Positions 41,926 through 49,491 of a DNA stretch of 64,000 nt are shown here, one piece after another. Every line of letters begins with the position of its first letter. The stretch's first letter is position 1. Made by a program: the position numbers and the translations under genes. Source of the DNA: Klebsiella pneumoniae (GTDB taxonomy: Bacteria; Pseudomonadota; Gammaproteobacteria; Steroidobacterales; Steroidobacteraceae); contig CAMCBU010000004.1 of assembly GCA_945873095.1 (NCBI GenBank), positions 81,283-145,282 of the forward strand, in the 5' to 3' direction. Under the pieces are notes generated by a model, which was not told where the DNA came from, did not search any database, and saw only the letters and a list, made by a program, of their open reading frames with translations.

Positions 41926-42331
41926 GAGACGTAAAGACAGACGCTAGATTGCGTCATGTCACGAGCAGGCTACGCGACTACGGCGACCTGCAGATCTGAT
42001 CGATGCGGTCATCTCCGCTACGATCGAGATCGCGTTGTATCAGCAGCGTGTAAAGGGAGACCGCACAGCCGCCCCTTCCCTGAGAAATTAGGGTTACGTA
42101 TCGAGATGATGTGGTGAAGGACTCAGCGAAAGAGCCTTTGCGACACTGGGCCAAGAGAGATAGGCCCAGTGTGGCTCGAGATCTTGCGAAAGTGCGAGAG
42201 AAACCCAAAGACCAAGTGCCCCAATATCCTAGTTCTCTCATCCATCCCTGGCCTACTGAAGTGATTTAAGTCTGCCGCGAGATGGCTCGCCCGTGAGCGA
42301 TCAGCGAACGGTAGCGAGCCACGAAGCGGCT

Positions 42332-42352
42332 AGCGAGTGCGTGTCACTCGCT
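42332..42352. other. Perfect stem-loop
   Basis: AGCGAGTG and CACTCGCT around a 5-base loop. An overlapping larger repeat of GGCTCG with CGAGCC lies just upstream (about 42283-42320). A terminator is possible, but only a short T-run (CTTTGG) follows. Confidence 0.4.
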
Positions 42353-42415
42353 CTTTGGTAATGGATGAACTGGCATCCCGATCCCAAACCAAAGACGAGT
42401 CCTATTGTCGTTTAA

Positions 42416-42431
42416 ATGACATGCCTCTCAA
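42416..42431. repeat. Palindrome copy 6 (one mismatch)
   Basis: TGTCGTTTAAATGACA, in the non-coding region before the 129-residue gene. It is the right-most copy seen in the window. Confidence 0.6.
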
Positions 42432-42487
42432 AAGCACGATCTGCCGAAGTCATCCTGTAATTAGGCCTATACCAAAGAGCTTTTTCC

Positions 42488-42877
42488 ATGCACGGGCTAA
42501 ATACACGTATGAAATGCAGTGAAATACTTCCGCCCTTTACCTGTTATCGCGTTTTTGTGCGACTGAAGACCGGGATGTCGGGCTCCACACTCGTCTTTGC
42601 TGAGAATGTCGCCTTTGCTCGAGATTTGGCATTTGCCTTGTATGGACCTCGCAATGTGGTCTCTGTCGTCGTAAACGAAGAGTCTGATCAGACTAACGAG
42701 TCGACGAACTCTATCAAGCCACCAGATCCTGCAAAGCAACGCCTTAAGTCATTACGAGATCAAGCCAAACGCTATCGCGATATGGCAAAGCAGGAGCAAG
42801 CACGCCAGAAAATACAGAAAGCAAACCAAACACTGACCAAGATCAATCGCCAGTCAAGTAAGCCAGCCGCTCGCTGA
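42488..42877 (+). CDS. Hypothetical protein with C-terminal coiled coil
   Basis: A 129-residue protein. The first half has alternating strands (YRVFVRLKTGMSGSTLVFAE) and the second half is a Lys/Gln/Ala-rich helix (about residues 78-120) likely to form a coiled coil. The start is uncertain: ATG 42488, or ATG 42509 giving a start MKCSEIL. Family unknown. Confidence 0.5.
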   Translation: MHGLNTRMKCSEILPPFTCYRVFVRLKTGMSGSTLVFAENVAFARDLAFALYGPRNVVSVVVNEESDQTNESTNSIKPPDPAKQRLKSLRDQAKRYRDMAKQEQARQKIQKANQTLTKINRQSSKPAAR

Positions 42878-42990
42878 AAGACCGACTGTCAAAATTGAGT
42901 TATGGCATTACGCCCTTGTAGCGCATCGAAGTTTTTAGTCTCTCCACATCGTCCACTCAGGACGCGATTACTTCAGTGGAGGATAGACAG

Positions 42991-43230
42991 ATGGGTAACG
43001 GCACATGGTGGGTGGTCACCATTCAACGGATAGATGGCCATATGACCGACGGCGTCTTCATGACCAACGACTGGGAAGTCATTCGTCGATTCTCTAGAAA
43101 GGTCCATCCGTTGAAGGTGAAATGCAGCGCGCATCTATCACGATACTTCGGCGCTCGCTTTGTGGGTCGTTACTTCAAGGAGTTCGAACTGCTCGATCCA
43201 GATACCTACGATATTGATCTTTGCGAGTGA
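42991..43230 (+). CDS. Hypothetical small protein (79 residues)
   Basis: Starts MGNGTWWVVTIQRIDGHMTD, with GGAGGATAGACAG before the ATG, a strong ribosome-binding site. It resembles the N-terminal half of the preceding 129-residue protein in having a short strand-rich fold, but no named domain is recognised. Confidence 0.55.
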   Translation: MGNGTWWVVTIQRIDGHMTDGVFMTNDWEVIRRFSRKVHPLKVKCSAHLSRYFGARFVGRYFKEFELLDPDTYDIDLCE

Positions 43231-43234
43231 GACT

Positions 43235-43555
43235 CTACGCAAGCCATAACTTGACGAACCAGTAACTACGCCCCGTCAGATTCGGTGCATCAGTAAAGGG
43301 CTGCCAAGCCTCGCCGCTACTGATCTCGGCATGTAGCACTTCGTGTACCATGAGAGTTTTAAGCACTGCTTGTCGAAATCGCTCAACGCCCTGTGGGTGT
43401 CGGTAAAATATCTCACGTCGAAACGTGACCGAGCCATCTGAGTCTATCGACGCTTCGTCGATTTCCCCGCAGGACTGGGTGATGAGCTCGGCAAGGTGAT
43501 GAATCTCTCGATTGACGGGTAATGACTTCTCTGCGTTCCCCCGATTAGCTCGCAT
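43235..43555 (-). CDS. Small protein with an HExxH zinc-protease motif
   Basis: A 106-residue soluble protein containing MVHEVLHAEIS, an HExxH motif followed by a Glu three residues later. The flanking sequence does not match a protease family that I can name, and the protein is shorter than most metalloproteases. It converges with the 79-residue gene with a 4-base gap. Confidence 0.5.
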   Translation of the reverse strand: MRANRGNAEKSLPVNREIHHLAELITQSCGEIDEASIDSDGSVTFRREIFYRHPQGVERFRQAVLKTLMVHEVLHAEISSGEAWQPFTDAPNLTGRSYWFVKLWLA

Positions 43556-43670
43556 CTGTGCGCCCTCAACTGATGGAAGACGCTCTGTAAGCTATAGCCG
43601 AGAACGGGGCAGGACAACCGAGTGGCGCAGCTCAATAAAAGGCCTATGGCCTTCAAATAGTTACTTCACC

Positions 43671-44870
43671 TTAGCGCCGCAAACGCGTCAGTGGGTCAAG
43701 CGATTCAATGTAGGTCTCTGCCCACTGAATGAAGTTGACCCGCTGATCGCCGAGCTTATAGATCAGTGGCACGCCCTTTCGCGCGATCTTTAGTGCGCTC
43801 AGGTATTCCCTCAGATTGCTGGCCTGGACCCATTTATCCGCTTGGGATTCGAGCTGTTTCCTCAGGCGATCCTGGATTTCCTGGCGCGCCCTCGCTAGGG
43901 CCCGTTGTTTGTCACGCTCTTCGCGCCGCTTCCGTGCACGCGCCGCTTCCTCTTGCCAACGACGCCGTTCATAGACGGCATGAAGCATCTGAAGAAGAAT
44001 GTCTTGCACCTTATTTTCAAGAGGCTTGGTTTTCGCTTCACGATACGAGGGGCCTAGCGTATATCCATCGGCTCCGTCATTGAGCTGCATCATCAGCAAT
44101 CCGTTTGGGGAGAAGTCGTACCCGGGATGCATGAAAAATTCGCCCTTCAATTTCGCAAGACGATCTTTGTCCCGCCAAGGGCGCTCCGTTCGCTTTTTCC
44201 CCTCGTAAATCCGTATCGTGAATTTCACTCCCTCGACATCGAAATAGCCGAGCATTCGATAATTGCCATGCTCGCGCCGCCCCCAGACCGCACTGTCGCC
44301 CGTTAGCTTCTGCGCGCGATACTCCCAGCCCATTTGCGCTGCCGCTTGTATCAATGCGTCAACGATCTTTACAGCACGCGGAGCAAGAGATTTCTGAACC
44401 TCGACATTGAAGCCGGGCACTGCATAAAACTTTTCGAGCGCGTCCTTTTTCGGTTCTGGGAGTAGCCCACACTCGACGGCTACTCTTCTGGCGGTGGGCG
44501 TTAGATTCCTAAGATCCTTCGGGAATGTGATCTTGACGGCCATCAATTCCAAACGACGCTGCTTCTCGATGTCATAGAGCGTCGGCGCACGCGGTGGAAT
44601 CTCATCCGGCTGTGGTGGTCCCCAGTAGACCAATGTGGATGCGCCCTCAGGTACGACCTCGGGTAGAGGACGCCATGACGGCGCTTTACCTGCCTTTTTG
44701 CGCAGCCACCACCCAGGACCAGGGACTGGTACCGCTGCTGCGCGACATCTCTTAGCGAGATTACCGCCGGAAATCCCTATCTTCTTTGCCAGTACCGCCA
44801 ATGGGATAGTCCATACGAGTCTGTAGGCATCTTCTCTACTGAGATAGTTCTCGGTTGAAGTGGACTGCAT
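43671..44870 (-). CDS. Hypothetical protein with N-terminal HTH-like segment
   Basis: A 399-residue soluble protein. The N-terminus (AVLAKKIGISGGNLAKRCRA, about residues 23-42) looks like a helix-turn-helix. The middle contains a beta-rich region (FDVEGVKFTIRIYEGKKR), and residues about 300-350 form a highly charged coiled coil. It resembles conserved uncharacterised proteins I have seen in proteobacterial islands; no function known. Confidence 0.6.
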   Translation of the reverse strand: MQSTSTENYLSREDAYRLVWTIPLAVLAKKIGISGGNLAKRCRAAAVPVPGPGWWLRKKAGKAPSWRPLPEVVPEGASTLVYWGPPQPDEIPPRAPTLYDIEKQRRLELMAVKITFPKDLRNLTPTARRVAVECGLLPEPKKDALEKFYAVPGFNVEVQKSLAPRAVKIVDALIQAAAQMGWEYRAQKLTGDSAVWGRREHGNYRMLGYFDVEGVKFTIRIYEGKKRTERPWRDKDRLAKLKGEFFMHPGYDFSPNGLLMMQLNDGADGYTLGPSYREAKTKPLENKVQDILLQMLHAVYERRRWQEEAARARKRREERDKQRALARARQEIQDRLRKQLESQADKWVQASNLREYLSALKIARKGVPLIYKLGDQRVNFIQWAETYIESLDPLTRLRR

Positions 44871-45017
44871 ATCAATCTCCCGTGAAATGGATCCGTCACC
44901 TCGTGTTCATTTCACTAGATACGATTCCCCCTTCCTACTTCTGACGCAACCGCTCCCTATCCTGCGATAGCAGACAAAGACATGCGCAAGACAGCCATAT
45001 TCGATAGTCTGGAGACC

Positions 45018-45335
45018 ATGAAATACATCGTCGGCCTGTTTGTTGTTTCGGCATCGCTGTACGTCAGCGCGGCGACGTCGCTCACCCCTGTCCCACTGCC
45101 CCAGAAAGGCAGCTGCCCATTCGGGTACACAAGTGACTCGAAGTACTGCACGCCGAGCAATGGCGCGAAGTTCGCCATCCTGAAAGGGCCATCAGGATCC
45201 TGTCCCTCGAACTACTCGAGTCAGGGGGCGTACTGTGTGGCTGAGTCTTATGCTCGGTTTGCTTTCGTGAAGAGTTCGGGCAGTTGCCCCTCGGGCTATG
45301 GATCGCAAGGCGACTACTGCGTCTCGGATCGTTAA
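45018..45335 (+). CDS. Secreted protein with three GSCPxGYxSxGxYC repeats
   Basis: A 105-residue protein with a signal peptide (MKYIVGLFVVSASLYVSA) and three repeats of the form GSC-P-x-x-Y-x-S, each ending in YC, at about residues 31-44, 61-75 and 86-100. Each repeat has two cysteines, likely one disulfide. I chose ATG 45018 with GGAGACC adjacent, not the in-frame ATG at 44982. The stop overlaps the integrase stop region on the other strand. Confidence 0.65.
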   Translation: MKYIVGLFVVSASLYVSAATSLTPVPLPQKGSCPFGYTSDSKYCTPSNGAKFAILKGPSGSCPSNYSSQGAYCVAESYARFAFVKSSGSCPSGYGSQGDYCVSDR

Positions 45336-46723
45336 GCGACTTGCTTGGTTCTGACTGACTTGTATTTGTCGCTGACCGTCGAGTTCGCATCGATCACCTT
45401 CTTGGTCTGACGCCCACCCAGCTGGGTGATCGCCGTGACCACATCGAGATGGCTGTAGTGCTTCTCGATCATGAGAACACTTGTACCCATCTGCCTTGCT
45501 AAGGTATGAATCGGCACACGGTCATAGAGCAGCGCGTAAGTCGCGTAGGCATGGCGCAGGCTGTAGAGCACCCTGTTCTTGCCCGTCTTGGGATCGACGA
45601 GCAGGTTATGTTCCTTGAGATACGCTGAAAACATGTTCTCGAGGCTGGTCGGCTTCACGAGCTTGAAAGTGCCATCCGCCGCCTTCACGCGACAACGAAA
45701 AACGAAGTCATCATTGTTCGGCGTGATCAGAGTGGTAAAGGGCTCCTCACCCGTACCCGTCACTCCATAGTTTCGCTCCGCGAGACGAGCGAACGCAGCA
45801 ACTGACCTTTCCATTGCGACGATCGTTCGTGAACCCGTCTTACCCGTGACACGCATCTGCATGGTGCGCACGGCTTCAGGGCTTGTAGCCGTACTTACTG
45901 ACTTATCGATTGCGCCGACCTCGTTACTGCCACTGCTGTACTTGATCTGACGCCAACGGACACCGAGCGGTTCTTTACCTGGACGTACCCCTGTGTCCAA
46001 TATGAAGTGAACATAGTCCTTCAATACCAATCGACGCTCACGGCTCTCGTCATTGCGAGCACGATCGATCCACGCATCGAAGTTCCCGATGACGGCGCTG
46101 ATCTCCTCGACGTCGAAGCTCGGTCGGATATCGCTCTGCTTACCCTTCGAAATCAACACAGGGCGATCGTCCTGTTTGAGAAACCCCTGAATCACTGCCT
46201 CATCGAAGATGCGATTGAGCGCCGCGTTGTGTTTCAGCATGGTGCTCTTGGTCGGCACCTTACCCATGATCCGAACTCGCTCTTTATCGAGCTCATCGAT
46301 GACGGCGGGGGTGATACTGCCGATCTCGCGCCTACCGATCGACGGCAAGATGAAGTCGTTGATGATGCGGATGTAGGTGTTATACGAGACCTTGCCTTGA
46401 CCGATCGCGATCTCATCTTCCATACGCTTGATGGCAAGTGCCGCGACATACTTCACACGCCGTGTCAGCACAGGCAGTCCCTGGCTATGGCGGATCTCAG
46501 CGGTGATGTAGATCTTCTTAGCCTTCTCGATCGCCTTGGGCAGCTCATGCTCACCCGTCGACTCACGCTGCCATTTACGATTGACCTGATAGCGACACTG
46601 CCACACAGCACTACGCTCACGCCGATACACGATCAGCGTGCGCTCCATTAGTACATGAGTGGTGTCGACTGCGACGGGCATACAGATGACGTTATAGCCG
46701 CCCTTTGGAGCGGACAACGCCAT
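45332..46723 (-). CDS. int: Tyrosine integrase of the tRNA-Ile island
   Basis: A 463-residue integrase. A core-binding domain (about residues 85-185) precedes the catalytic domain. Arg I is in DTGVRPGKEPLGVRW (about 247), the HxxR box is LYSLRHAYATYAL (about 390-400), and the nucleophile lies in MIEKHYSHLD (about 428). Its start codon is 42 bp from the 3' end of the complete tRNA-Ile gene, the standard position for an enzyme that integrates there. The element ends (15263, 18390) carry motifs that could be its arm sites. Confidence 0.9.
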   Translation of the reverse strand: MALSAPKGGYNVICMPVAVDTTHVLMERTLIVYRRERSAVWQCRYQVNRKWQRESTGEHELPKAIEKAKKIYITAEIRHSQGLPVLTRRVKYVAALAIKRMEDEIAIGQGKVSYNTYIRIINDFILPSIGRREIGSITPAVIDELDKERVRIMGKVPTKSTMLKHNAALNRIFDEAVIQGFLKQDDRPVLISKGKQSDIRPSFDVEEISAVIGNFDAWIDRARNDESRERRLVLKDYVHFILDTGVRPGKEPLGVRWRQIKYSSGSNEVGAIDKSVSTATSPEAVRTMQMRVTGKTGSRTIVAMERSVAAFARLAERNYGVTGTGEEPFTTLITPNNDDFVFRCRVKAADGTFKLVKPTSLENMFSAYLKEHNLLVDPKTGKNRVLYSLRHAYATYALLYDRVPIHTLARQMGTSVLMIEKHYSHLDVVTAITQLGGRQTKKVIDANSTVSDKYKSVRTKQVA

Positions 46724-46765
46724 CTGTCAATTTCGGATTTTTTCTTTGAGGTCGGCGGGAGGTAA

Positions 46766-47036
46766 TGGGCCTGCTTGGATTCGAACCAAGGACCAAGGGA
46801 TTCTGCTTTGTGTACCTTTCGGTACTCGCTGGACTATGCCTTCACCGTGGCTCGCGCTGTAGGTGGGTGCCGTCTAGTCTCTACACCTTCCCTCTCGGGC
46901 TTGGCTCGGCGTTGCCATCGTCGTTCAGCACGACATTAGGGTTCGCCGACTTTGACACCATCCCACGTGGGGTTTCCCGTCACGTGGCACAACTTTCGCT
47001 ATGAGTCCCCTGCACTAACCGCTGTGCTACAGGCCC
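46766..47036 (-). tRNA. tRNA-Ile(CAU) interrupted by a group I intron
   Basis: A complete tRNA on the minus strand. The 5' exon is 47036-47001 (GGGCCTG acceptor, D arm, AGGGGACTCAT) and the 3' exon is 46802-46766 (AATCCCTTGGTC, T arm GGTTCGAATCC, CAGGCCC, A). Joined they make a 73-nt cloverleaf with anticodon CAU in loop CTCATAA. The acceptor stem pairs perfectly over 7 bp. CCA is not encoded. The body resembles the minor tRNA-Ile whose C34 is changed to lysidine (it reads AUA), not elongator tRNA-Met. The gene is also the island's integration site. Confidence 0.92.
46803..47000 (-). ncRNA. Group I self-splicing intron in the tRNA-Ile anticodon loop
   Basis: A 198-nt intron. The 5' exon ends in U (complement of 47001) and the intron ends in G (complement of 46803), as group I introns require. 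Conserved core elements on the minus strand are GGGATGGTGTCAAA, GGCAACGCCGAGCCAAGC, the R segment AGACTAGACGGCACCC (about 46881-46866) and the S segment GGCATAGTCC (46840-46831). The GTG of the internal guide lies near the 5' end. Order and sequence closely match the 205-nt Azoarcus tRNA-Ile intron. There is no homing endonuclease gene. Confidence 0.92.
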
Positions 47037-47128
47037 ACACTTGAAATCGCTACCGACCCTCCTCATCCTGATGCTGACTGAGCGCCCCGCGCACCACCCC
47101 AAAAAGCCCTGAAAATAGGCTCTAAAAG

Positions 47129-47148
47129 GTGTGTAAGCGGTGTGTAAG
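47129..47148. repeat. Two GTGTGTAAG repeats 5' of the tRNA gene
   Basis: GTGTGTAAG at 47129-47137 and 47140-47148. The same nonamer occurs in both element ends (15362, 18489) and, with one change, at 47289. These are candidate integrase arm sites; their presence on the 5' flank suggests that this flank is also element-derived. Confidence 0.55.
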
Positions 47149-47204
47149 CACCCTTAGAGCGTATTCTCGCTCTAACTCCATGAGGCCGCAGCCTTTTTTT
47201 CTCC

Positions 47205-47430
47205 GGCCCGTTTGGTTGAACGGATTATGAGAAGACAGGACCTACTCGATCCCCCTGGCCGTCAACTACTTACGCGCGGGTAAATCCAGTGTGTAGGGAA
47301 ATGTGTATGTAACTATCGTGTTTTTGACGCTTTTTCCCCATTTTCGATACATTGGTCATCACATAGCAAGATGCGTTGCCTACCCTCCGGTTAAGAAATA
47401 GCTCTATTTCTTTAGAGGTAGAGGCGGCTC
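47205..47430. repeat. Degenerate fourth attachment site and element end
   Basis: GGCCCGTTTGGTTGAA-CGGATTATGAG is a shortened tRNA-Ile 3' part lacking about 13 bases. It is followed by AAGACAGGACC, GTGTGTAGG (47289), ATGTGTATGTAAC, CGTGTTTTTGACG and GTCAAAATCGAGAATTGAC, the same order as in end repeats A and B but more diverged. No gene is present from 47037 to 47465 other than these signals. Confidence 0.7.
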
Positions 47431-47465
47431 GTCAAAATCGAGAATTGACTTGTCAGATTAACAGG

Positions 47466-47792
47466 TCAGTGTTCGTGCGGAGCCTGCTTGAGCTCGGTAA
47501 TTACCAAGCGCCCCTCTTTGCGAAGAGCAGTAAAGATTACTGAATCGCCGATCTTGATGTCTTTAAGCATCAAGGCATCTTCAACCACGAAGCCCATCGT
47601 CATCGCTGACATGTTAAGACTCTTTATCTCTTGGTGCCGAAGAGATATCCAGGCGTTTTCGAGGTCGATGCTTCGTACTTCGGCAGCGATCCACTCAGGC
47701 TGCTCAGCGCCAATTTGAGATACATTACTAATCAGTACGCTCAACAGGAAAAGTTTGAGCAAAATTGATTTTCTAAAGAGCGTTCTCAGCAT
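47466..47792 (-). CDS. CusF-like periplasmic copper-binding protein
   Basis: A 108-residue exported protein with an N-terminal membrane signal. The mature domain has the CusF pattern: AEVRSIDLENAWISLRHQEI, then LNMSAMTMGFVV with the AMTM methionine pair. These methionines and a nearby aromatic bind Cu(I) or Ag(I) in CusF. The likely start is ATG 47792; a longer frame extends to 47891. It ends a minus-strand pair with the sialidase-fold gene and implies a copper context. Confidence 0.78.
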   Translation of the reverse strand: MLRTLFRKSILLKLFLLSVLISNVSQIGAEQPEWIAAEVRSIDLENAWISLRHQEIKSLNMSAMTMGFVVEDALMLKDIKIGDSVIFTALRKEGRLVITELKQAPHEH

Positions 47793-47883
47793 TTTTGTCT
47801 CCGAAGATAACAATTTCTCTACGCGTTTAAAGCAGCGCCCCCTATAGACCACGACTATGCCCACCACACCAGAAGGATACTGT

Positions 47884-49104
47884 TTACTCAAGTAGACTCA
47901 TCCCGACAACGGGAGTGCTGTTCTCTAATTCTGGCCATACGACTAACGCTCGAACACCATCGCTGGCGATCCTCGGGAACCCCGTCGCGCGACCACGCGG
48001 CTGAGGCTCAGCCATCGGCGACGCAAGAGTCATCCTCCCCTGAGCGTTTATTACAGCAAGGTCGACCGAAGGACGATCTTTTGCGCGGCTCACCCAAGTT
48101 ACCAAAAAGCCATCCTTCCACTGAACGGCATCGACACGGCCTGAGGGCGGCCTCTGTGAGTCCAGCGTATACGCATCCGCTGATATCGCGTACTCATTAA
48201 TTAACTTGTAGCGAAGTACCATCGAGTCATCGACGAGTGTCGGCCAGAAAACAATACCGTGCATACCATTGAAAGCTATTGAAGGGCCATTGACGGGACA
48301 CCCCTCAATACGCCAACCATCGTGGTGCACGGACGTAGGGAGGCTCCAATTTCTAGAAAGCCTTCGGCTGATTGAGATATCTCGAATTTCGTCGTGACTC
48401 CGGTCCCGGTAGACGAGTAGCGTCGTGTTTCCAACCCTTGCGATATCGGTCTGACAGCAGCTACAGGTTCGATCATCAATGAGTGCTTCCTCGAGGACTT
48501 TATTACCTCGAGTGAGTACTGCTGATCGTAAGGTCATCGGTGCGGATCCGTGATCATGCGAGTCGTGAGAGCCAGGCGTGGTCCCTGCAAGTCGCCCATC
48601 CAACCACGCAATCAAGACCCGATCGCCACCGTCTGGGACAATCGAGACGAAACCATGCTGAGTCTTTGTGCCATCGTGATGCGGCGAGATGGGCTGTGAC
48701 CAACTCTGACCGCGATCCGTGGATCGGACGACCTTGATGTCGTAGCCCTCGAGAACTTCAGGATCGTTGCGCTCCAGCCAGAACGCGATCCAATCTCCAT
48801 TATCGAGAACGGTTATCCCTGGGGTATCGGCCCAGTTTACGAATCGGGCCTCGCCTTCAGAAATCACGCCCCTTGAGGTCTGCCGACCCTCGAAGTCGAT
48901 AGTGATCCAATGTAGGGAGGATCGGTCTCCCTCCGATCGCTGGGCGGTGACGATGAATCCGTGGTCCTTCTCAAGCGCCACCGAAGGCTGGGCGCCACGA
49001 AGAGGCTCCGGCAACAAAATCTGGGAAAAACTGGGTAGCGGTGCTGAAAAGGCGGGTTGCGCCCACAGCAATCCAACGTACAGCGCGACTAAACATTTCT
49101 TCAT
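47884..49104 (-). CDS. Exported sialidase-fold protein with CxCCQ motif, copy 1
   Basis: A 406-residue protein with a signal peptide (MKKCLVALYVGLLWAQPAFS). BNR/Asp-box-like stretches (STDRGQSWSQP) indicate a sialidase-type beta-propeller. Two features argue against a plain glycosidase: a His/Asp-rich insert (GSHDSHDHGS, about residue 180) and DRTCSCCQTDIA (about 213). Both recur in the gene at 49492, so metal binding is a reasonable inference. It overlaps the start of the longer CusF frame. Confidence 0.75.
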   Translation of the reverse strand: MKKCLVALYVGLLWAQPAFSAPLPSFSQILLPEPLRGAQPSVALEKDHGFIVTAQRSEGDRSSLHWITIDFEGRQTSRGVISEGEARFVNWADTPGITVLDNGDWIAFWLERNDPEVLEGYDIKVVRSTDRGQSWSQPISPHHDGTKTQHGFVSIVPDGGDRVLIAWLDGRLAGTTPGSHDSHDHGSAPMTLRSAVLTRGNKVLEEALIDDRTCSCCQTDIARVGNTTLLVYRDRSHDEIRDISISRRLSRNWSLPTSVHHDGWRIEGCPVNGPSIAFNGMHGIVFWPTLVDDSMVLRYKLINEYAISADAYTLDSQRPPSGRVDAVQWKDGFLVTWVSRAKDRPSVDLAVINAQGRMTLASPMAEPQPRGRATGFPRIASDGVRALVVWPELENSTPVVGMSLLE

Positions 49105-49150
49105 CGATCCACCCCTTGTGCGAGTAACTTTATCACTCTTGACGGGCCCC

Positions 49151-49345
49151 TCAATGACGAGCAGCCTCGGGGGTTATGGGCCCACAGGTTTTCAGACAGA
49201 TCTGGGTGTTTGGATCGCGCCTATTCACGCTCGCGAGCCCTATCACAAAATACATTTTTCGCGCATTTTCTCTCGCTAAGGGATTCACCGTCGCAGCATT
49301 TCTAACGGGCATAACGTCATGGAAACTGACGCGCGCGGCTGCCAC
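49151..49345 (-). CDS. Possible small protein (64 residues)
   Basis: A frame with GTG start, ending ICLKTCGPITPEAARH. A hydrophobic stretch (KMYFVIGLASV) could be a short membrane helix. No family known, and the start lacks a good Shine-Dalgarno sequence. It ends 46 bases before the sialidase-fold gene and could be the first gene of that unit. Confidence 0.3.
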   Translation of the reverse strand: MAAARVSFHDVMPVRNAATVNPLARENARKMYFVIGLASVNRRDPNTQICLKTCGPITPEAARH

Positions 49346-49386
49346 TCCTGTAGATCGTGGCAGGAGCCCTGCCGGGCCTAGCAGGT

Positions 49387-49406
49387 CCCCTTTTGAAGGG
49401 GCTTTT
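49387..49406 (+). terminator. Rho-independent terminator
   Basis: CCCCTT-TTG-AAGGGG followed by CTTTTT. It lies on the plus strand in the intergenic region before copy 2, with no plus-strand gene upstream that I trust, so it may end a short leader transcript. Confidence 0.6.
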
Positions 49407-49491
49407 TATCGTGCTTGGAGTCGGTATTTCTAACCGACTCTTCAAATCATCATCACATTTCGAAAAAAGAGATTCGATAGAGGACTTCGAC

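Larger units (their letters stand above)
41349..42487. other. Long intergenic region with inverted repeats
   Basis: About 1.1 kb with no strong gene. It holds GAGCGGATC and GATCCGCTC about 36 bases apart (41522-41575), two TTTTTCTATAGG-like motifs near 41440 and 41505, a short possible gene (41785-41925), a stem-loop (42332-42352) and a palindrome copy (42416). The size and repeats would fit an origin or regulatory locus, but there is no direct proof. Confidence 0.4.

Noticed and set aside
41978..42241. Minus-strand 87-codon frame in the long gap
   Set aside because: Composition is atypical, no ribosome-binding site, no recognisable motif; treated as chance.
46765..47004. Plus-strand 79-codon frame over the tRNA-Ile region
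   Set aside because: It is a chance reading through the antisense of the tRNA exons and the group I intron.
46766..47036. Elongator tRNA-Met
   Set aside because: The anticodon is CAU, but the body, including the GGACTCATAATCCCTTGGTC segment, matches the minor tRNA-Ile (lysidine type) and the Azoarcus intron host.
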